Shown: positions 10,365 through 22,400 of the stretch, one piece after another
Layout of the letters: every line of letters begins with the position of its first letter
How positions within the stretch are numbered: position 1 is the first letter of the stretch
From: Cryphonectria parasitica EP155
Taxonomy: Eukaryota; Ascomycota; Sordariomycetes; Diaporthales; Cryphonectriaceae
Reading direction: 5' to 3'
Assembly (NCBI RefSeq): GCF_011745365.1
Contig: NW_024468917.1
Span: 992,001 to 1,056,000, forward strand
Length of the DNA: 64,000 nucleotides
Notes under the pieces: model-generated
Seen by the model: the letters and a program-made list of their open reading frames with translations, nothing else
What the model was told of the DNA's origin: nothing
Database searches by the model: none
Position numbers and translations under genes: made by a program

Positions 10365-11828
10365 GATGGTCACGGTATGAGTATTTGCTTTTACTCGCCT
10401 GGCAGCTGGCACATAGTTAGACCCAAAATGTTTATGTCAGTCGGTATGTAAACCTGTCATCTCTCTTTCAGCCTCTGTAAGATTTCAACAACTCTTTTCT
10501 CCATTGTGAAAAATATTACTTGGATATCCTCCGGCAGAAACTCGAGTTGGCTCGACTGCCCGACCAACCCGAAGGTTACGACATCCAACAAGGCGTCCCT
10601 GTCCCACAGATGCAGGGGCTTCTGCATCATTGGAAGACTGAATACTTGCCCAAGTGGCGCCAGCACGAAGCCAAGCTCAACGAGCTTCCAATGTTCACCA
10701 TGCCCGTAGAGTCTGACGGCTTCGGAACGCTCGACATCCACTTTGTCCATGCCAGGAGCAACAACCCCAACGCAATACCACTGCTGTTCGTCCACGGATG
10801 GCCTGGCAGTTTCCTCGAGGTGACCAAGATGTTGAAGGGTCTGACGAGCCCTGAGGATGCCAGCTCGCAAGCATTCCATGTCGTTGCGCCGAGCTTGCCC
10901 AATTATGGCTTTAGTGATGGCGTGAAGAAGGTGAGGTGACTGTTGTTCAAGACTGCAATAATTCCACGAATAGGGCAGGTCGGATTAACTACCATGACTC
11001 CAGAGAGGTTTCAATATTTGCCATTATGGGTTTGTACTGAACAAGCTAATGCTGGGTTTGGGTTACAACCGGTAAGTCGCTCAAGGCGGTGACTGGGGAT
11101 CCATCATCACACGGACGATGGGTAGGCACCACGACCAAAGTCTCCGCGGCAATCTTGCCATGTTTGATTTCCTGAACCTGCTGAAGAAGCCTTGGCTCAT
11201 CCTGCTCGCCATGCTGTGGCCGCCGTTCTGGCCATCCAAGGACAGCATTGCGGGGTTACGCCGAGGGCTAAACTACGCATCCGGCGGCAATGACTATTAC
11301 AGATTGCAGTCCACCAGGCCGCAGACGGTTGCATTTTGTCTCGAGGATCCGCCGGTCGGTCTGCTGGGATGGATGTATGAGAAGCTGATCCACTGGACGG
11401 ATGAGTGCCAGTGGACAGAGGACGAAGTCTTGACATGGGCCTCCATCTACTGGTTCTCCCGCGCCGGGCCTGTTGCCAGTGTTCGGACGTATTTCGAAGC
11501 CGAGAATCCAGCCAGGGCGTGGAATGGCTTATCGACTGACAGGAAATTCTGGGACTGAGTCAGTGACAGCCGTGGACCATCCTGGGTTTCCTCGGGTGCT
11601 AATTTCTGTTTCTATTCGTCCCAGACCAGTCAGTTCCCCAAAGATATTGTCGCGATACCCGTCATCGCAGCCAGGACCCTAGGCGATATCACTTTCCATA
11701 AGTTCCATGCTGCAGGCGGGCACTTTGCTGCTTGGGAGAAGCCAGAGATCCTGGTGCAGGATCTGAGGGAGATGTTCGGACCTGGAGGTGGAGCTCACTC
11801 TGTCGTTGGAGACGTGAAGAGGGACTAA
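10365..11828 (+). pseudogene. Microsomal-type epoxide hydrolase, disrupted copy
   Basis: Related to alpha/beta-hydrolase epoxide hydrolases with an N-terminal EHN domain (PF06441), which convert epoxides to diols. Visible are the EHN part (LRQKLELARLPDQPEGYD to LNELPMF), the oxyanion motif HGWPGSF, the nucleophile motif GGDWGS (Asp), the lid Tyr in RTYFEAENP and the catalytic His in AAGGHFAAWEKPE. One normal intron spans about 10930 to the acceptor before AGAGG near 11005. Between YNR and VAQGGDWGS an in-frame TAA (near 11072) replaces a residue that is usually Tyr in the family; the GTAAGT there cannot be a donor because the next AG is only 14 nt away. A TGA follows KFWD near 11556, before the last segment resumes in another frame around 11623. 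The 5' end also lacks a clear start exon. I infer a pseudogene, or less likely sequence errors. Confidence 0.75.
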
Positions 11829-12729
11829 ATGCCATCTTTTGGGAAGTAAGCTGAGGTGTCGACGAATGTGTGTTGGGTCGAGCGACGAGAGACGTGATCA
11901 TGTCTACAGATCCATCCACACCATGTCTCCAAAACTAGAAATGCATCCAACTTATATAGTATGCACTTTGTTGTCCTACCATGTGGATCGATCACTTTTG
12001 TTGCAACCTAACACTCATTCTATTGGCTTTCTACGTGGTTGGAGAACATGTACGCTACATGCAAGTATGGAGTAGCTCACACACACACAAACCGCACACA
12101 TGCATGCAGGACAAGATCGGGTTATATGTGCGCCGTATCAAATTGCGTGTCCGAGACGTGCAGGATTTTAGTCTCCCGTTGTATGACTTAGTCGACAAAA
12201 GGACCGTTTCTTGTCGAGACTCCACTATGCAGGTGCCCCTGCTCAGCTCGGAGCCGATAACATGGGTAAAAATATTTGCCATAGAGGGCATTAAAGCATG
12301 ACCGTCCTCAGCGCCAATAACTATGTGCGGAGTGCAGATGACAGTACCCTCGTGGGCACCCACAAGAGGCCTTGGCCTGTCATTCCCACCCTTTTGATTT
12401 GCATCCAAAGCTGATCTGCAAGCCAAAAGGACCCGGCTGCCTCGCCGTGCGCCAGCCACGGGTGCTGTAATCTGTGCTTATTGCACCCACCAAGCGGTCA
12501 TACAAAAAGCTCCCAATTAAGTATTTATTGGCCTTGAACCGTGCCATCCGAGTTTTGTTTTCACAGCTCGTCTCGACTTGTCTTTCAACAACCCAGCCTC
12601 GTCACCACTTGTCAAGGCGAAACCCAGCGAAATCATACACAGCCGGCGAGGCGAATTCATTACACACACAGAACATATTTAAAATACTCCTTCCAGCAAG
12701 CAAAATGACCAAGCCAAAGTCGGGAAAGC
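11829..12729. other. Intergenic, no gene supported
   Basis: No convincing coding sequence. A short CA repeat lies near 12080. An ATG at 12705 in good context opens a frame (MTKPKSGKHGSSRSG) that does not splice in phase into the next exon, so it may be a short upstream ORF or an alternative start of the following gene. Confidence 0.4.
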
Positions 12730-13199
12730 ATGGTAGCTCGCGCTCGGGACGTACCGCAGATCGCTCAGTCGCAGGCCAGAGCCACCAAACATATACGCAT
12801 GCACCGTAAGTATTTCCCACAGAAGTCCCACCGGTCACTCGCCGACCACCAATACAGGCTAGGAACAATCACTGACCCGGATCCACGACCAGCCACCTTA
12901 CAGCCGAAGCACGCGCCGCACACGCCCTTCAGGTCTTCGAGGCCCAACTGACGCTGCTAGAAGAGGAGACCCAGAGCAGAATGTCGTCGAATCTGCAGGA
13001 GGGAGCGGTTGGTGCTGGTTCGAGCATGACTTCTGCAGCAGGCGGACATCATATCTTCTCATCCTTCCCGCCGTCCACGCACACCTCCTCCGCCTACGGC
13101 ACCACAGTACAATTCGGAGACTCTTCGTCTTCCTGGCCGATGACGCCTGCGCAGGGCTCCTCAGGGTCAACTAGCATGACACGAGACAAGAAGCACTAA
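12730..13199 (+). CDS. Small hypothetical protein, helical then S/T-rich
   Basis: Not a family I recognise. Exons 12730-12805 and 12904-13199 (donor GTAAGT, branch-like CTGAC near 12871, acceptor TTACAG) close in phase and give 123 aa. The N-terminal half is an amphipathic helix (HALQVFEAQLTLLEEETQ), and the rest is Ser/Thr/Gly-rich, ending TRDKKH. No signal peptide or membrane segment is seen. An alternative ATG at 12705 would give a more typical basic N-terminus, but then the intron phase does not match the helix frame. Exon 2 is well supported by codon character; the start is uncertain. Confidence 0.5.
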
Positions 13200-14539
13200 T
13201 ATCGGTCCCCGGTCGGAGGTGCACCACGAGAGCCTTGTCAGACCGCCCAATCTTTGCTGGGCCCAATCAATCCATCTCACCATCACGGCCCCGCAACATT
13301 TTAGACTTGGAGAAAAAGCCAGTCGTATTGTTCAAGAACAACAATTTCGCCCACGAACGGTTCTCTCTTCAGGCAGAGCGGCCCAGCTCGGTCATGGCTC
13401 TGCCAGCAACAATTATAAAGAAAGCAAGAAAGGAGAAAAAGAAAAAGAAAAGCATCGCAGTATACGGAGTCACCTTTCGCCTTCTCGAGAGAGCAGACAT
13501 CCTGCATAACGAAGATAGCCGGTGCTGCGTATAGCTGCACTCCCAAATGGGGATCGACCACGTTGCCGACCGCTACCATGTGTTCGCACAAGTTGTGCGG
13601 CGCATTCGAGACTCATGTGGACCGCCAGGAAATCAAACCAAAGAGTCTCCAACAGCTTGGGCATGTCGACCGTTTGGGAAGTTGTGGCGTCGCAGACTGT
13701 GCTGCTAATGTTGCAAAGACATCTAATGAATTACACGATAGCGAATATTGATTTCAGGGGAGGCGTAGAAGGAGGAGTGTGCAGTTCGAAATAATAAACG
13801 GCGGAAACAATAGAGTCTCATGAGTTGGTCACGGCAGACAAACTCTGCCAGCCACTATGGCTGCTGCTCGTAACATAGTAATTAGAGGAGGAAAGAAAAC
13901 ACCGAAGAAGACGTGGCATTTGATCGTCGATTGTATCTAAGCATCGTGGCATGCGTCACGCTAATTTTATTGGTATGAACACTTTCGTTGTGGTAGCCTA
14001 GTAGGCACTTAATCATTCATAGTCCTCCTTCTTAGACAATGCTATCTACGTAGGGATTCCATTCCATCCATATCATGTCTTGCATCCCACATTTCTCAAG
14101 CCCAAATGTCTGGACTTCGGATCCTACAAATGACTAAAGTTCCGACTAGATGAGCTTGCTAGCCCTTAGCACACGTGGGGGGCATATCGTAAAACACTGT
14201 GCAGTAATCTTTTCGCCCGGTGCTTAGATCTGAGCCTCAAATGTGTAAACAAAACTGATTGGGAAGTCCTAACAGGATTGCGACGCTTCGGCGACCGAGA
14301 GCTTGGCATCGCAGGTCGCGATGGCATTGGAATGGATAGGATTCGCGTATCCAAAAATTCCTAGAGTGGGTGTGCCGCTCTCTCGTTCAGGACGTAAACA
14401 TTTTCTTCATTAAAAGGATAAAGGTCCTGCTAACCATACCTGCCCTGGAAACCAGAAAGAGATAGAACAAAACAACACAAGATCTACTTTCTCTTCACCC
14501 AACCTGCGTCTTGCATCGTCCCAATCAATCACAACAAAG
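13200..14539. other. Intergenic, no gene supported
   Basis: Downstream region of the small hypothetical gene and promoter of the saposin-like gene. A lysine-rich open frame near 13410-13500 comes from an A/G-rich tract and is not credible as a gene. Confidence 0.45.
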
Positions 14540-14956
14540 ATGGCCGCCCGTGTTGCCCGTATGCTGGGACTCTTCGGTGCCATGGTGGCGTTCTCCACGA
14601 CGCCTGTCTCCGGACAACGTACAGTCCCCCCCCCCCCCTCTTCCCGCCTCTCCCTCAAGAAGTTTTTAGAAGCAGCAAGGCACTGATTAGACGGCCCTTA
14701 CACAGTCTTCGGCACGGTGAACTGCGTTCTCTGCCAAGTCCAAGCCGAGACGGCTCTCGCCTCGCTCGACGCGGGCGTGAGCGAGCCTGTGGCCGTGGCC
14801 GAGCTGAAGAACTATTGCAACGGGGGGGTTATCCAAGCCCTCGACCTCGCTGGCCCATGCGATGCGTTTCTGGACGCGTTTGGGTTCCAGTTGGTGCAAC
14901 TGGTGGCTGAGCATTTGGACCCTGAGACGGTTTGTCGGCTGCTGGATGGGTGTTAG
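14540..14956 (+). CDS. Saposin B-like small secreted protein
   Basis: Predicted secreted 114-aa protein; exons 14540-14618 and 14691-14956 close in phase (donor GTACAG, acceptor ATTAG). A signal peptide of about 26 residues contains the hydrophobic run MLGLFGAMVAFST and a VSGQ end. The mature part has exactly six cysteines in saposin B order: CVLC, a Cys after LKNY, a Cys after LAGP, and CRLLDGC at the end, with amphipathic helices between. SapB folds bind lipids or membranes (established for saposins, pore-forming peptides and plant aspartic protease inserts), so lipid binding is an inference. The intron begins just after the signal peptide and contains a C run. Function in the fungus is unknown; an effector or lipid-transfer role is possible. 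Confidence 0.75.
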
Positions 14957-16183
14957 GTGGCTATTGAGAGAAAATGGACGGCACAGGGGAGAGAAGAGAT
15001 ATTCAGATTATTGGTCAATACTTCATGACTTATATGCAGTCTACTAATGAGAAGGAGGTGAAATTTGAGTAATCTGTTTGACCACTTGACTCGGAGAGGC
15101 GAGAGGGCTTGCGTATGATTATAGGCTTGAAGACACGTGTGCTGGGGTTGGCTTACCTGGAGAAGGAGAAGAAAGGGAATAACAGAATAGAATAAATCCT
15201 AAATATAATATTGTACCTGCTGTAGCTTTAGCAATCTAGAAGGGGTGATATATCATACCTTTTGTAACCTCATCATCTGGGTGGGAATTTGAGAAATGGA
15301 TCTGCAGATGCTTCTGCGCCACACAAAGCCTTATCTAAGATGCGTATCTATCAGTGTGTCCGAAAACAAGGGGAGGACTCACCTGGTAAATCCATAAGCT
15401 TCTCACCTGCGAGGTTGAGGCTGAGGCTCGGGCGAGGGCGCGTTGGAACGGCGGCTACGCTCATCCTGCTCGGCACCCATTGCAATGTGGGATTATAGTA
15501 ATAGGTTTCTACTACAGAATCTTGTTAGTGTCTGAGTATATATAATAGGATGATGGAGGTAACTCAAGTAGTCAACGTCGTCTCCTCAACTGTGGAAGAG
15601 GAGGAGTAGTTCAAAACAAGGAAGTGAGTAGATTCCGGTGACCACTTCAGCTCATAATATAAGATTTTGGAACCCTTGTTCACCATACATACAATCACAT
15701 TGTTGACGGGTACAAGTAGAAGGTCAACAAGGTGGATAAAGAAGCTTTGTTGGCAGAAATAGGCTCAAGACGACAAAGATCACCATTAATTACCACCACT
15801 TCAATTCCTTATGAGCTCGTCTTTGGAAAAGAAGTTCCAAAGCATTGTCATGTTCGTCGAACAATGTCTGCTTTGTCGTGATTCGCATGTTTGTATTGTC
15901 CGACTGGCTCCAGTCAACCGTATTGGATGAAAAGTAGCCAATTGTAAACGCGTAGAGAAAAGGAGGAAAAGTCATGACGCTAATCAATTCCTGTTCTGTT
16001 TCCATTCTTGGGCCATTCTGACTGACTATGACTCTACATGTATGAGGTCTGTTTACTTATCCATCTAGAAAAGATACAAAAGAAGAAGGAAAGAAAGAGA
16101 AGGGGGGGGGGGGGATAGAGAGGTGGACAACAAATAAGACTTTGTTCATCATCTAATGGACACGAAAACCACCTTTCCAGTCC
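14957..16183. other. Intergenic, convergent 3' ends
   Basis: Convergent region between the saposin-like gene and the MFS gene. No ORF is convincing. A G run occurs at about 16103-16114. Confidence 0.5.
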
Positions 16184-18184
16184 TCACTTCTTCCTCTGCC
16201 CCAACCTAGGCAACTTCACAGGCAATAATACCAAAAAGCTCACCACCGCAAACCCCACACAGCACAAGAACGTAGTCCGCACAGCCGCCTCGTAACTCTC
16301 CACAACCTGCTCCCGCACCATGCCACCCAGTTTCGCCACAGCCTCGACGCTCTCCCTCACCCTCTCCACGACCTCCTCTCGGCCCACGAACCCAGCCGCG
16401 CGCGCCGCCTCGTCCGTGACATACAGGTCCAGATACCGCCACAGGGAATTCTGCACGACAAGGCTCGACCCGGCGATGCCAAGCACCATGCCGACGCTGC
16501 GCCAGAGGATCAGGGTGCTCGTGACGGCGGCCTGCTCGCGCTGCTCGCTGGCGGCGAGGATGGCCATGAAGGTGCCTGGGAACTGGAACCCCTGGCCCAG
16601 GGCGTGCGGGACGAGACAGAGGAGGTAGGCGGGCATGGGCCAGCCCCTCTGCATGGAGGAGAGCGCGATGGTGCCGAGGAAGAAGCCGTAGGTGCCCAGA
16701 GACATGGGCCACTTGAGGCGCCTGGTCCAGCTGACGAGGAACCCCGTGGCTGTGCCGGCGGTGCTGGACACGACGGTGATGATCATGAGGCAGAGGCCCG
16801 AGGTGGTGGCCGAGGTGAGGAGGACGGCCTGGAAGAAGAGGGGCATGTTGAAGATGATGGCGTTCATCATGAAGGCGGCGAGGGCGTTGCTGAAGATCAT
16901 GTTGGCGTGCGGGCTGCGGCGGATGAGGTACAGGGGCATGATGGGGCGGACGGCGTTGGTCTCGGCGCGGAGGAAGAGCGGGAAGGCGATGCAGAAGATG
17001 GCGAGGGAGGCGAGCACGAAAGGGTGGGTCCAGGGGAGGACGTTGCCGCCGAGGTTGAGGCCCAGGATGAGGAAGGTGATGGCGCTGGTGAGGAGGAGGG
17101 AACCCTGAAAGTCAAAGGTCCTCATGGCCTGGAGGAAGGTGGCCTTCTGGGTACCAGAAGTGAGGCCGAGGTCGTGCGGGATGGTGAAGATGGTGAGGCC
17201 CACGCACAAGAGCAGAGGAGGCACCTGGATGCCAAATTCCCAGCGCCAGCCCAGATAGTCCGCCATGAACCCCCCCAGCGCGGCACCGAGGGTCGAGCCC
17301 ACGCCATAGACCGCATTGATATAGCTCTGGTAGGCACCACGATGCTCTATGGGCACCAGGTCGCTCACGATGATGCTGCCCAGGATCATGACGCCTCCCG
17401 CCCCCAGACCACAGACCGCCCGCGCCGCGATGAAGCTCACCATGCTCTGGGCGAGGGCACACCACAGCGTGGCCAGGGCAAACACCAGCATGGTGAAGAT
17501 GTATGGCGTCTTGCGCCCGATGGTGTCGGACAGGCTTCCTAGGAGCGGCTGGAAGGCCGTCGAAGTCAGGAGGAACGCCGTCGACAGCCACGACGCCGAG
17601 TTGGAGCTGTGGAAATAGGACGTGATGACAGGGTGCGAGGACGCCATCAGCGTCGAGTCAAAGTTGGAGACGAAGTTGAGCGCCAGGACGTTGCCGAAGA
17701 TCAACCAGAACCGCCCGTATGACATGCCTCCGTGAAAGGGGCTCAGAGCAGCCTCCTCATCACTATCATCGTCATCATCCACAGCCTCCTCTTCCCCGTC
17801 CCCGCTGCACACAGACGTGCGTCGGCTAAACAACACCTTGTGCGAGCCATGGCTTGTGCTGTATTTGCGCTCACCCCTCAGCAGCGGCGTTTCGCTCGAC
17901 TCGGGTCCCAGGAGAGGGCCTGGCGTGTAGGATGTCGATTTGGTCAGGAGCAGGTCGAAGTCGTCCGGGTCGATAATGTCGTCGGGCTCGGCCCGCTCAT
18001 CGTCATGGGCCTGTTCTTGTTGCCGCCTCTCAGTATGCACTGATGCGCTGGCTCCAATCAGGGGCGTCTGCTCATCTGGAGCAGCATTGATCCCATGCTG
18101 CTGCTGCTGCTGCTGCTGCTGCCGCCGCTGCAGCGGACCGATCCCGTTGTGGATATGATGACTGCTTTTGCCTGGAGAACTCAT
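16184..18184 (-). CDS. MFS transporter, DHA2 type, Fnx1/Vba-like
   Basis: Predicted multi-spanning drug:proton-antiporter-like transporter of the vacuolar basic amino acid group (Fnx1/Vba-like), by similarity of FDSTLMASSHPVITSYF and the following SASWLSTAFLLTSTAFQPLL. The signature loop SDTIGRKTP between TM2 and TM3 is intact. About 14 membrane segments run from residue 155 to the C-terminus. The N-terminal 150 residues are cytosolic, with a polyglutamine run (CAG repeat, 18093-18121) and acidic clusters. Single exon, 666 aa, normal length for this family with an extended N-terminus. The substrate (basic amino acids at the vacuole, or a toxic compound) is an inference. The start is the ATG before the Q run. 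Confidence 0.9.
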   Translation of the reverse strand: MSSPGKSSHHIHNGIGPLQRRQQQQQQQQHGINAAPDEQTPLIGASASVHTERRQQEQAHDDERAEPDDIIDPDDFDLLLTKSTSYTPGPLLGPESSETPLLRGERKYSTSHGSHKVLFSRRTSVCSGDGEEEAVDDDDDSDEEAALSPFHGGMSYGRFWLIFGNVLALNFVSNFDSTLMASSHPVITSYFHSSNSASWLSTAFLLTSTAFQPLLGSLSDTIGRKTPYIFTMLVFALATLWCALAQSMVSFIAARAVCGLGAGGVMILGSIIVSDLVPIEHRGAYQSYINAVYGVGSTLGAALGGFMADYLGWRWEFGIQVPPLLLCVGLTIFTIPHDLGLTSGTQKATFLQAMRTFDFQGSLLLTSAITFLILGLNLGGNVLPWTHPFVLASLAIFCIAFPLFLRAETNAVRPIMPLYLIRRSPHANMIFSNALAAFMMNAIIFNMPLFFQAVLLTSATTSGLCLMIITVVSSTAGTATGFLVSWTRRLKWPMSLGTYGFFLGTIALSSMQRGWPMPAYLLCLVPHALGQGFQFPGTFMAILAASEQREQAAVTSTLILWRSVGMVLGIAGSSLVVQNSLWRYLDLYVTDEAARAAGFVGREEVVERVRESVEAVAKLGGMVREQVVESYEAAVRTTFLCCVGFAVVSFLVLLPVKLPRLGQRKK

Positions 18185-19400
18185 TATGATGCTATTGTTG
18201 GCGAGGAATCATGTGAATGTATGGCACCATGTGTTGTACATGTATTGTATACACTTTCCCCCCTCTTTGTTTTCCTTTTCTTCCTTTTTCTTCCTCCTAC
18301 TGTTTATCCGAACCCAAGAATGATGAGGCTATGTAGCAAAAGATGACTCTCCAGCAAATATACAATAAATGTGTTTACACCCGTGACTCAAGCAGTGACC
18401 GATGCCGGGACGGTGTGATGCTTGACCTCGGTTGATGTTGACCCGGATTGAGTGGTGAGTAGAAGCCAGAGACAAAAACGCAAGGATTGGTGAGTGGTTA
18501 TTCACTGAATGAAGACATCGTAGAAGAATTGGATTATACGGTGACTTTTTCCCTCCGAAAACTCTTTTCTTGTTTGGTTCACCGTAACTTGGAACCACAT
18601 GAAGAAGAAATTACCAAGACGTTATAGAAACCAAAATGCGGGGCTTTGGCTAGGAACAAGAATCTACCGATCTCTTTTGTCAGATTTATGCGGGTCCTCG
18701 TGATTGAGGCACATTGAAAAAGAATGGGGTGGTGTGAGGAGAAGGGGAAAAGGCTGCTTAAAAACGGGGCCCTAGTTTTCCCTCTGTCTTTACGATCGAT
18801 TATGGGGCCTCCTTGTTCGGTAATAGCATCCATCTATCTTGGCTACTGTCTGTCGTGTTTTGAGGACGAGCTGCGGTGACAGACGACAAACATAACGAGC
18901 CAAGTCATCATAAGACATGCATGCCAGATCGCAATCGATTTCGAAATTCTTTCTGCTATTTTTGCTATGGCCATCATCCATTATGTTGTGTTACGTTGCA
19001 TTTGTTGCTCGATGTCCACACTTATGGACAAATCTCCTCGTCTTCTCTCACACACAGGTGGGGGAACCTTGAAACCTGTAAAGAATGGTGTTATACGGAA
19101 CACAGAAGGAAAAAAACAATGCTACACTCTTTCTTTCCTTTGCGGCCATGTTTTCCTGCAAACACAAGCCGTGAACGCCGCCCAAACCGCAAGTAGTCAC
19201 TCCCCTCCCCTTCCCGTGTTGATGCATATTGTTTGAGTACGATAGGTCAGATGGCCATAATTCAATCAGGCCCCCGCATAGCAAGCGCGTGCCAGTAAGT
19301 TTTGTTTTGTTGTCTTTTGCCATCCCGAACGAAGGTCCCGGCATTCCTCTTTTCCATCCACCAAATGTTCCTCTTCCTCCACTTCCCACCACGATCATCA
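18185..19400. other. Intergenic, no gene supported
   Basis: Spacer between the MFS start and the NUP133 stop. Short frames on both strands show nothing recognisable; it should include the MFS promoter and the NUP133 3' UTR. Confidence 0.45.
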
Positions 19401-22400
19401 TCAAGAGATCTCGTCCATCTCCTCGTCCTCCTCAATGCTGTCTACTACGTGGCCGTTAGCCACATCATTGCCGTTGGCAAGGTTGCCGTTCGCGCCATTC
19501 GTGCCATTAGCGACAGCGTCGACCTTGTGGAATCGCACGGCCCTGTCTGCCGCCTCGTACGCAGCTGAAGCCCACTTCACCAGCTGGTTCTTCTCGGCAA
19601 ACTTCTTCAAGGCCGTATCCTCCCAGCGCATAGCCTCTGCACGCTTCTCGAGCAGCGCCGGGTCATCATTTTCGGAGCCAAAGCGCTCCTCCGAGGCCTC
19701 TGTGAAGACACCCTGAGCTTCTTCAGGAGAGGTGATATAGATGTGATCTCTGTCGGTTCCGTTCATTTCTGAGAGAGCAGATAGAGCAGAATGACCGTGC
19801 AGACTGGGCGCCTGAACCAGGGGATCGCTTAGTCGCCATCGGATGCACGCCACCATGGTGCAGTAAGCCTGTGTCTGCCGCAGGATGTGCAGCACCGCAC
19901 CGTCGTTCATGTTCTCTGTGTGGTTCACCTTGGACCAGTCATCACGGATATAGCACCGTCGCCAGACGAGCCGCATGGCCTGCTGCTTCAGGGGGCCATG
20001 AAGGGCCAGGTCAGCGATGCGAATAGCGTCCGAGAACAGGTCCGTCTCCTGGCCACCAATCTCGTCCAACCGAATTAGTGTAAGAAGGTTGATCAGGGTC
20101 AACGGTGCCATTGCTTTGTGCGCGACAAGTGAGCTCATGGCGTCCTGGAGGTCGTCCTGGAGCACCTTGTACTTCTTAGGAATCTTAGGTGCAAAGGTCT
20201 GCATGGCGAGCTCGACGGCTGCCACATCATCCACCGCATCCTGGAAGGAGGGAGACAGGACTTGGTAGAGCCTGTCTTGTATGCGGATGATCTCCAGGTC
20301 TTTCTCGATCCGGACGAGCTCGGCGTCAAACTCTGCGGCCTTGCTGCGATCCTCGGCTGTTGCTTGTTCAGGATCTGCGCCTGCGCCATCGGCCAGCAGT
20401 GTCAGCTTGCCCAGGCTCAGCTCGATCTTCTTGCTCCAGACCTGTTCCTCCCTCTCGCCGACATCAACAAGCGTCTGGGCCGCCCTCTTGAGATCCTTCT
20501 CGTGCTCAATGTCGTTGATCCACGAGACCTTGCCAAGCCGCTCATCATTCCGCAGGAACATGGTCGCAAAGCCTTGTTTGTCCAAGGACGAGAAGTTCAA
20601 GATTTCCTGGGGGCCACCATGTTCCAGGAGCAGTTTGTAGGCCTCAAAGGCAAAGCTGGCACCGTACTCATCCATGTACTGCATCAGCTGCTGTTTCTTG
20701 CTGTCCAAGCTGACGCGCAGCTGATCAGGTTTGCGCGACTTGGCGATTTCCGCCCTGAGATCCATCATCTGGGTGACGACCAACTGTGCCATGGCCTTGT
20801 TGATGTGATACTTCTCGGCAATAGAGAGGGCTTCATCGGTGAGCCCGTACTTAACGAGCTTCATCAGCAGGTCGGTGGTGCTGAGAATGACAGATCGGCA
20901 CTTTTCGCTGAAGGGCGTCCCGTTGTGATCGATGCCCTCGTCTCCATTCCCATCTGACCACCGGATGAACTCGTGCAGGGTGAGAAAAAGCTGGTCTATG
21001 AGATTTGGGAAGATGCCTCGGATCGATTCGAGTAGGTCTGCGGTCGGTCCTCCATTCCTGGCGTCTGCAGGCCGGTGGTTATCAAGCCAGAGCTCGCACA
21101 GCTCGATGAGGCGGTAGAAATACTCGCAGATGAGTTCTGTCGATGTCCAGAACTTGGGCAGGCTCTCATAATCTTCGGTCCTTAGGAGGATTCCTAGCTG
21201 CATGACCTCGCCGCTGAGGCCGTAGAGGTCTAGCTTGCGTGCACGGTATTCTCGAGCCCCGCGAAGGGTCTCGTAGAAGACGGTCACAGCCTCGTAGAGC
21301 AGCCGCGTCATGGCTGCAGCGTCGGCGAGCTGGTGCTTTCGGAACTGCTTGATCACCTGGTAATTCCAGGGCAGGAAGACATCCAGGTTGCCCGTATCGT
21401 AGATGAACCACGTGCGGGCGCGATCAAGTTCCCCAGATGACCGGTCGGGGGCCTTCTTTGCCTCCTCGTTGATGCATTCGATGGCTTCCGACACGATCGT
21501 CTTCTTCTCGTGGCTTGGGCGCTCGTTCAAGAACATCTCATGCAGTCTCCAGACCTCTCGGGCCGAGTGCAGCTTCTCGGCATTGGCAAGCAGGTACCAT
21601 TTGGTGCGACGATTCAGAGCCACCTTCTGCGCATTGAGATGCGACATGAGCTTGTCAAGCCAGATGCTCCGCTGCCGCAGGTTGGTGTCCGTCGAGGCTG
21701 AGCCTCCTGATAGAGCGGCCGGCTTGGACGCGAGGATCTCATCTGACAGCGCCACGGCTGCGTCTGCCACTTGGTCGTCAGAAAACTGCGTATTTCTCCG
21801 GCCTTCGAACGCCAACGGGTTGTCGTCTTTCAGGCCATAGAAAACGGCCTGTTCCAGCTTGTCTTTTGCCGTCACTTCTGGGGGGTCCTCGCTGGCGAAG
21901 CGGTCCACGTCCGGGAGGGCAATCTTGACGACCCCGATGCCTCGAACCAGTAGCAACGCAGTCGGGTTCTTTGTTTTGGGCCGGTGAGATCTCGAGGTCT
22001 CAAGTTCTTGACCTGGACCCTGTGGTTCTTCCAGTCCCGTGCCCACAACCTCCAGAGAGTCCTCACTCCTTAGATCTACGACATCTTCGAAAGTCGCGGG
22101 GATGACGTGATTTTCTTCCTGTAACTGCGAATCGGGTGTCTCTGGTGGCGCGGCCACCGAGGCGACGACAACAGCACGGTCAAAGATGATGAAGGCGACC
22201 AGGGCTGGCCTCGGGAGGTAGAGCCGTGGCTTGCAGGTCGCTGAAGGGTTGACGGGGGTGGTGTATGATGAGATCGTCCTGATCATACCGACTTGCGAAG
22301 CTTCACCCTGAATCTCGATCTCGACAAGAGCATACTGCGACTGGCGCTTGTTGCTCAGAGAAACCAAGAGTAGGAGGTGCTGCGTAGAGTCATCGTCCTT

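Noticed and set aside
11078..11092. Short intron beginning at GTAAGT inside the epoxide hydrolase
   Set aside because: The only usable AG is 14 nt away, far below the minimum fungal intron size, and the flanking residues already read as the conserved motif.
16604..17542. 312-aa plus-strand frame rich in Glu and Gly
   Set aside because: Antisense shadow of the MFS transporter gene.
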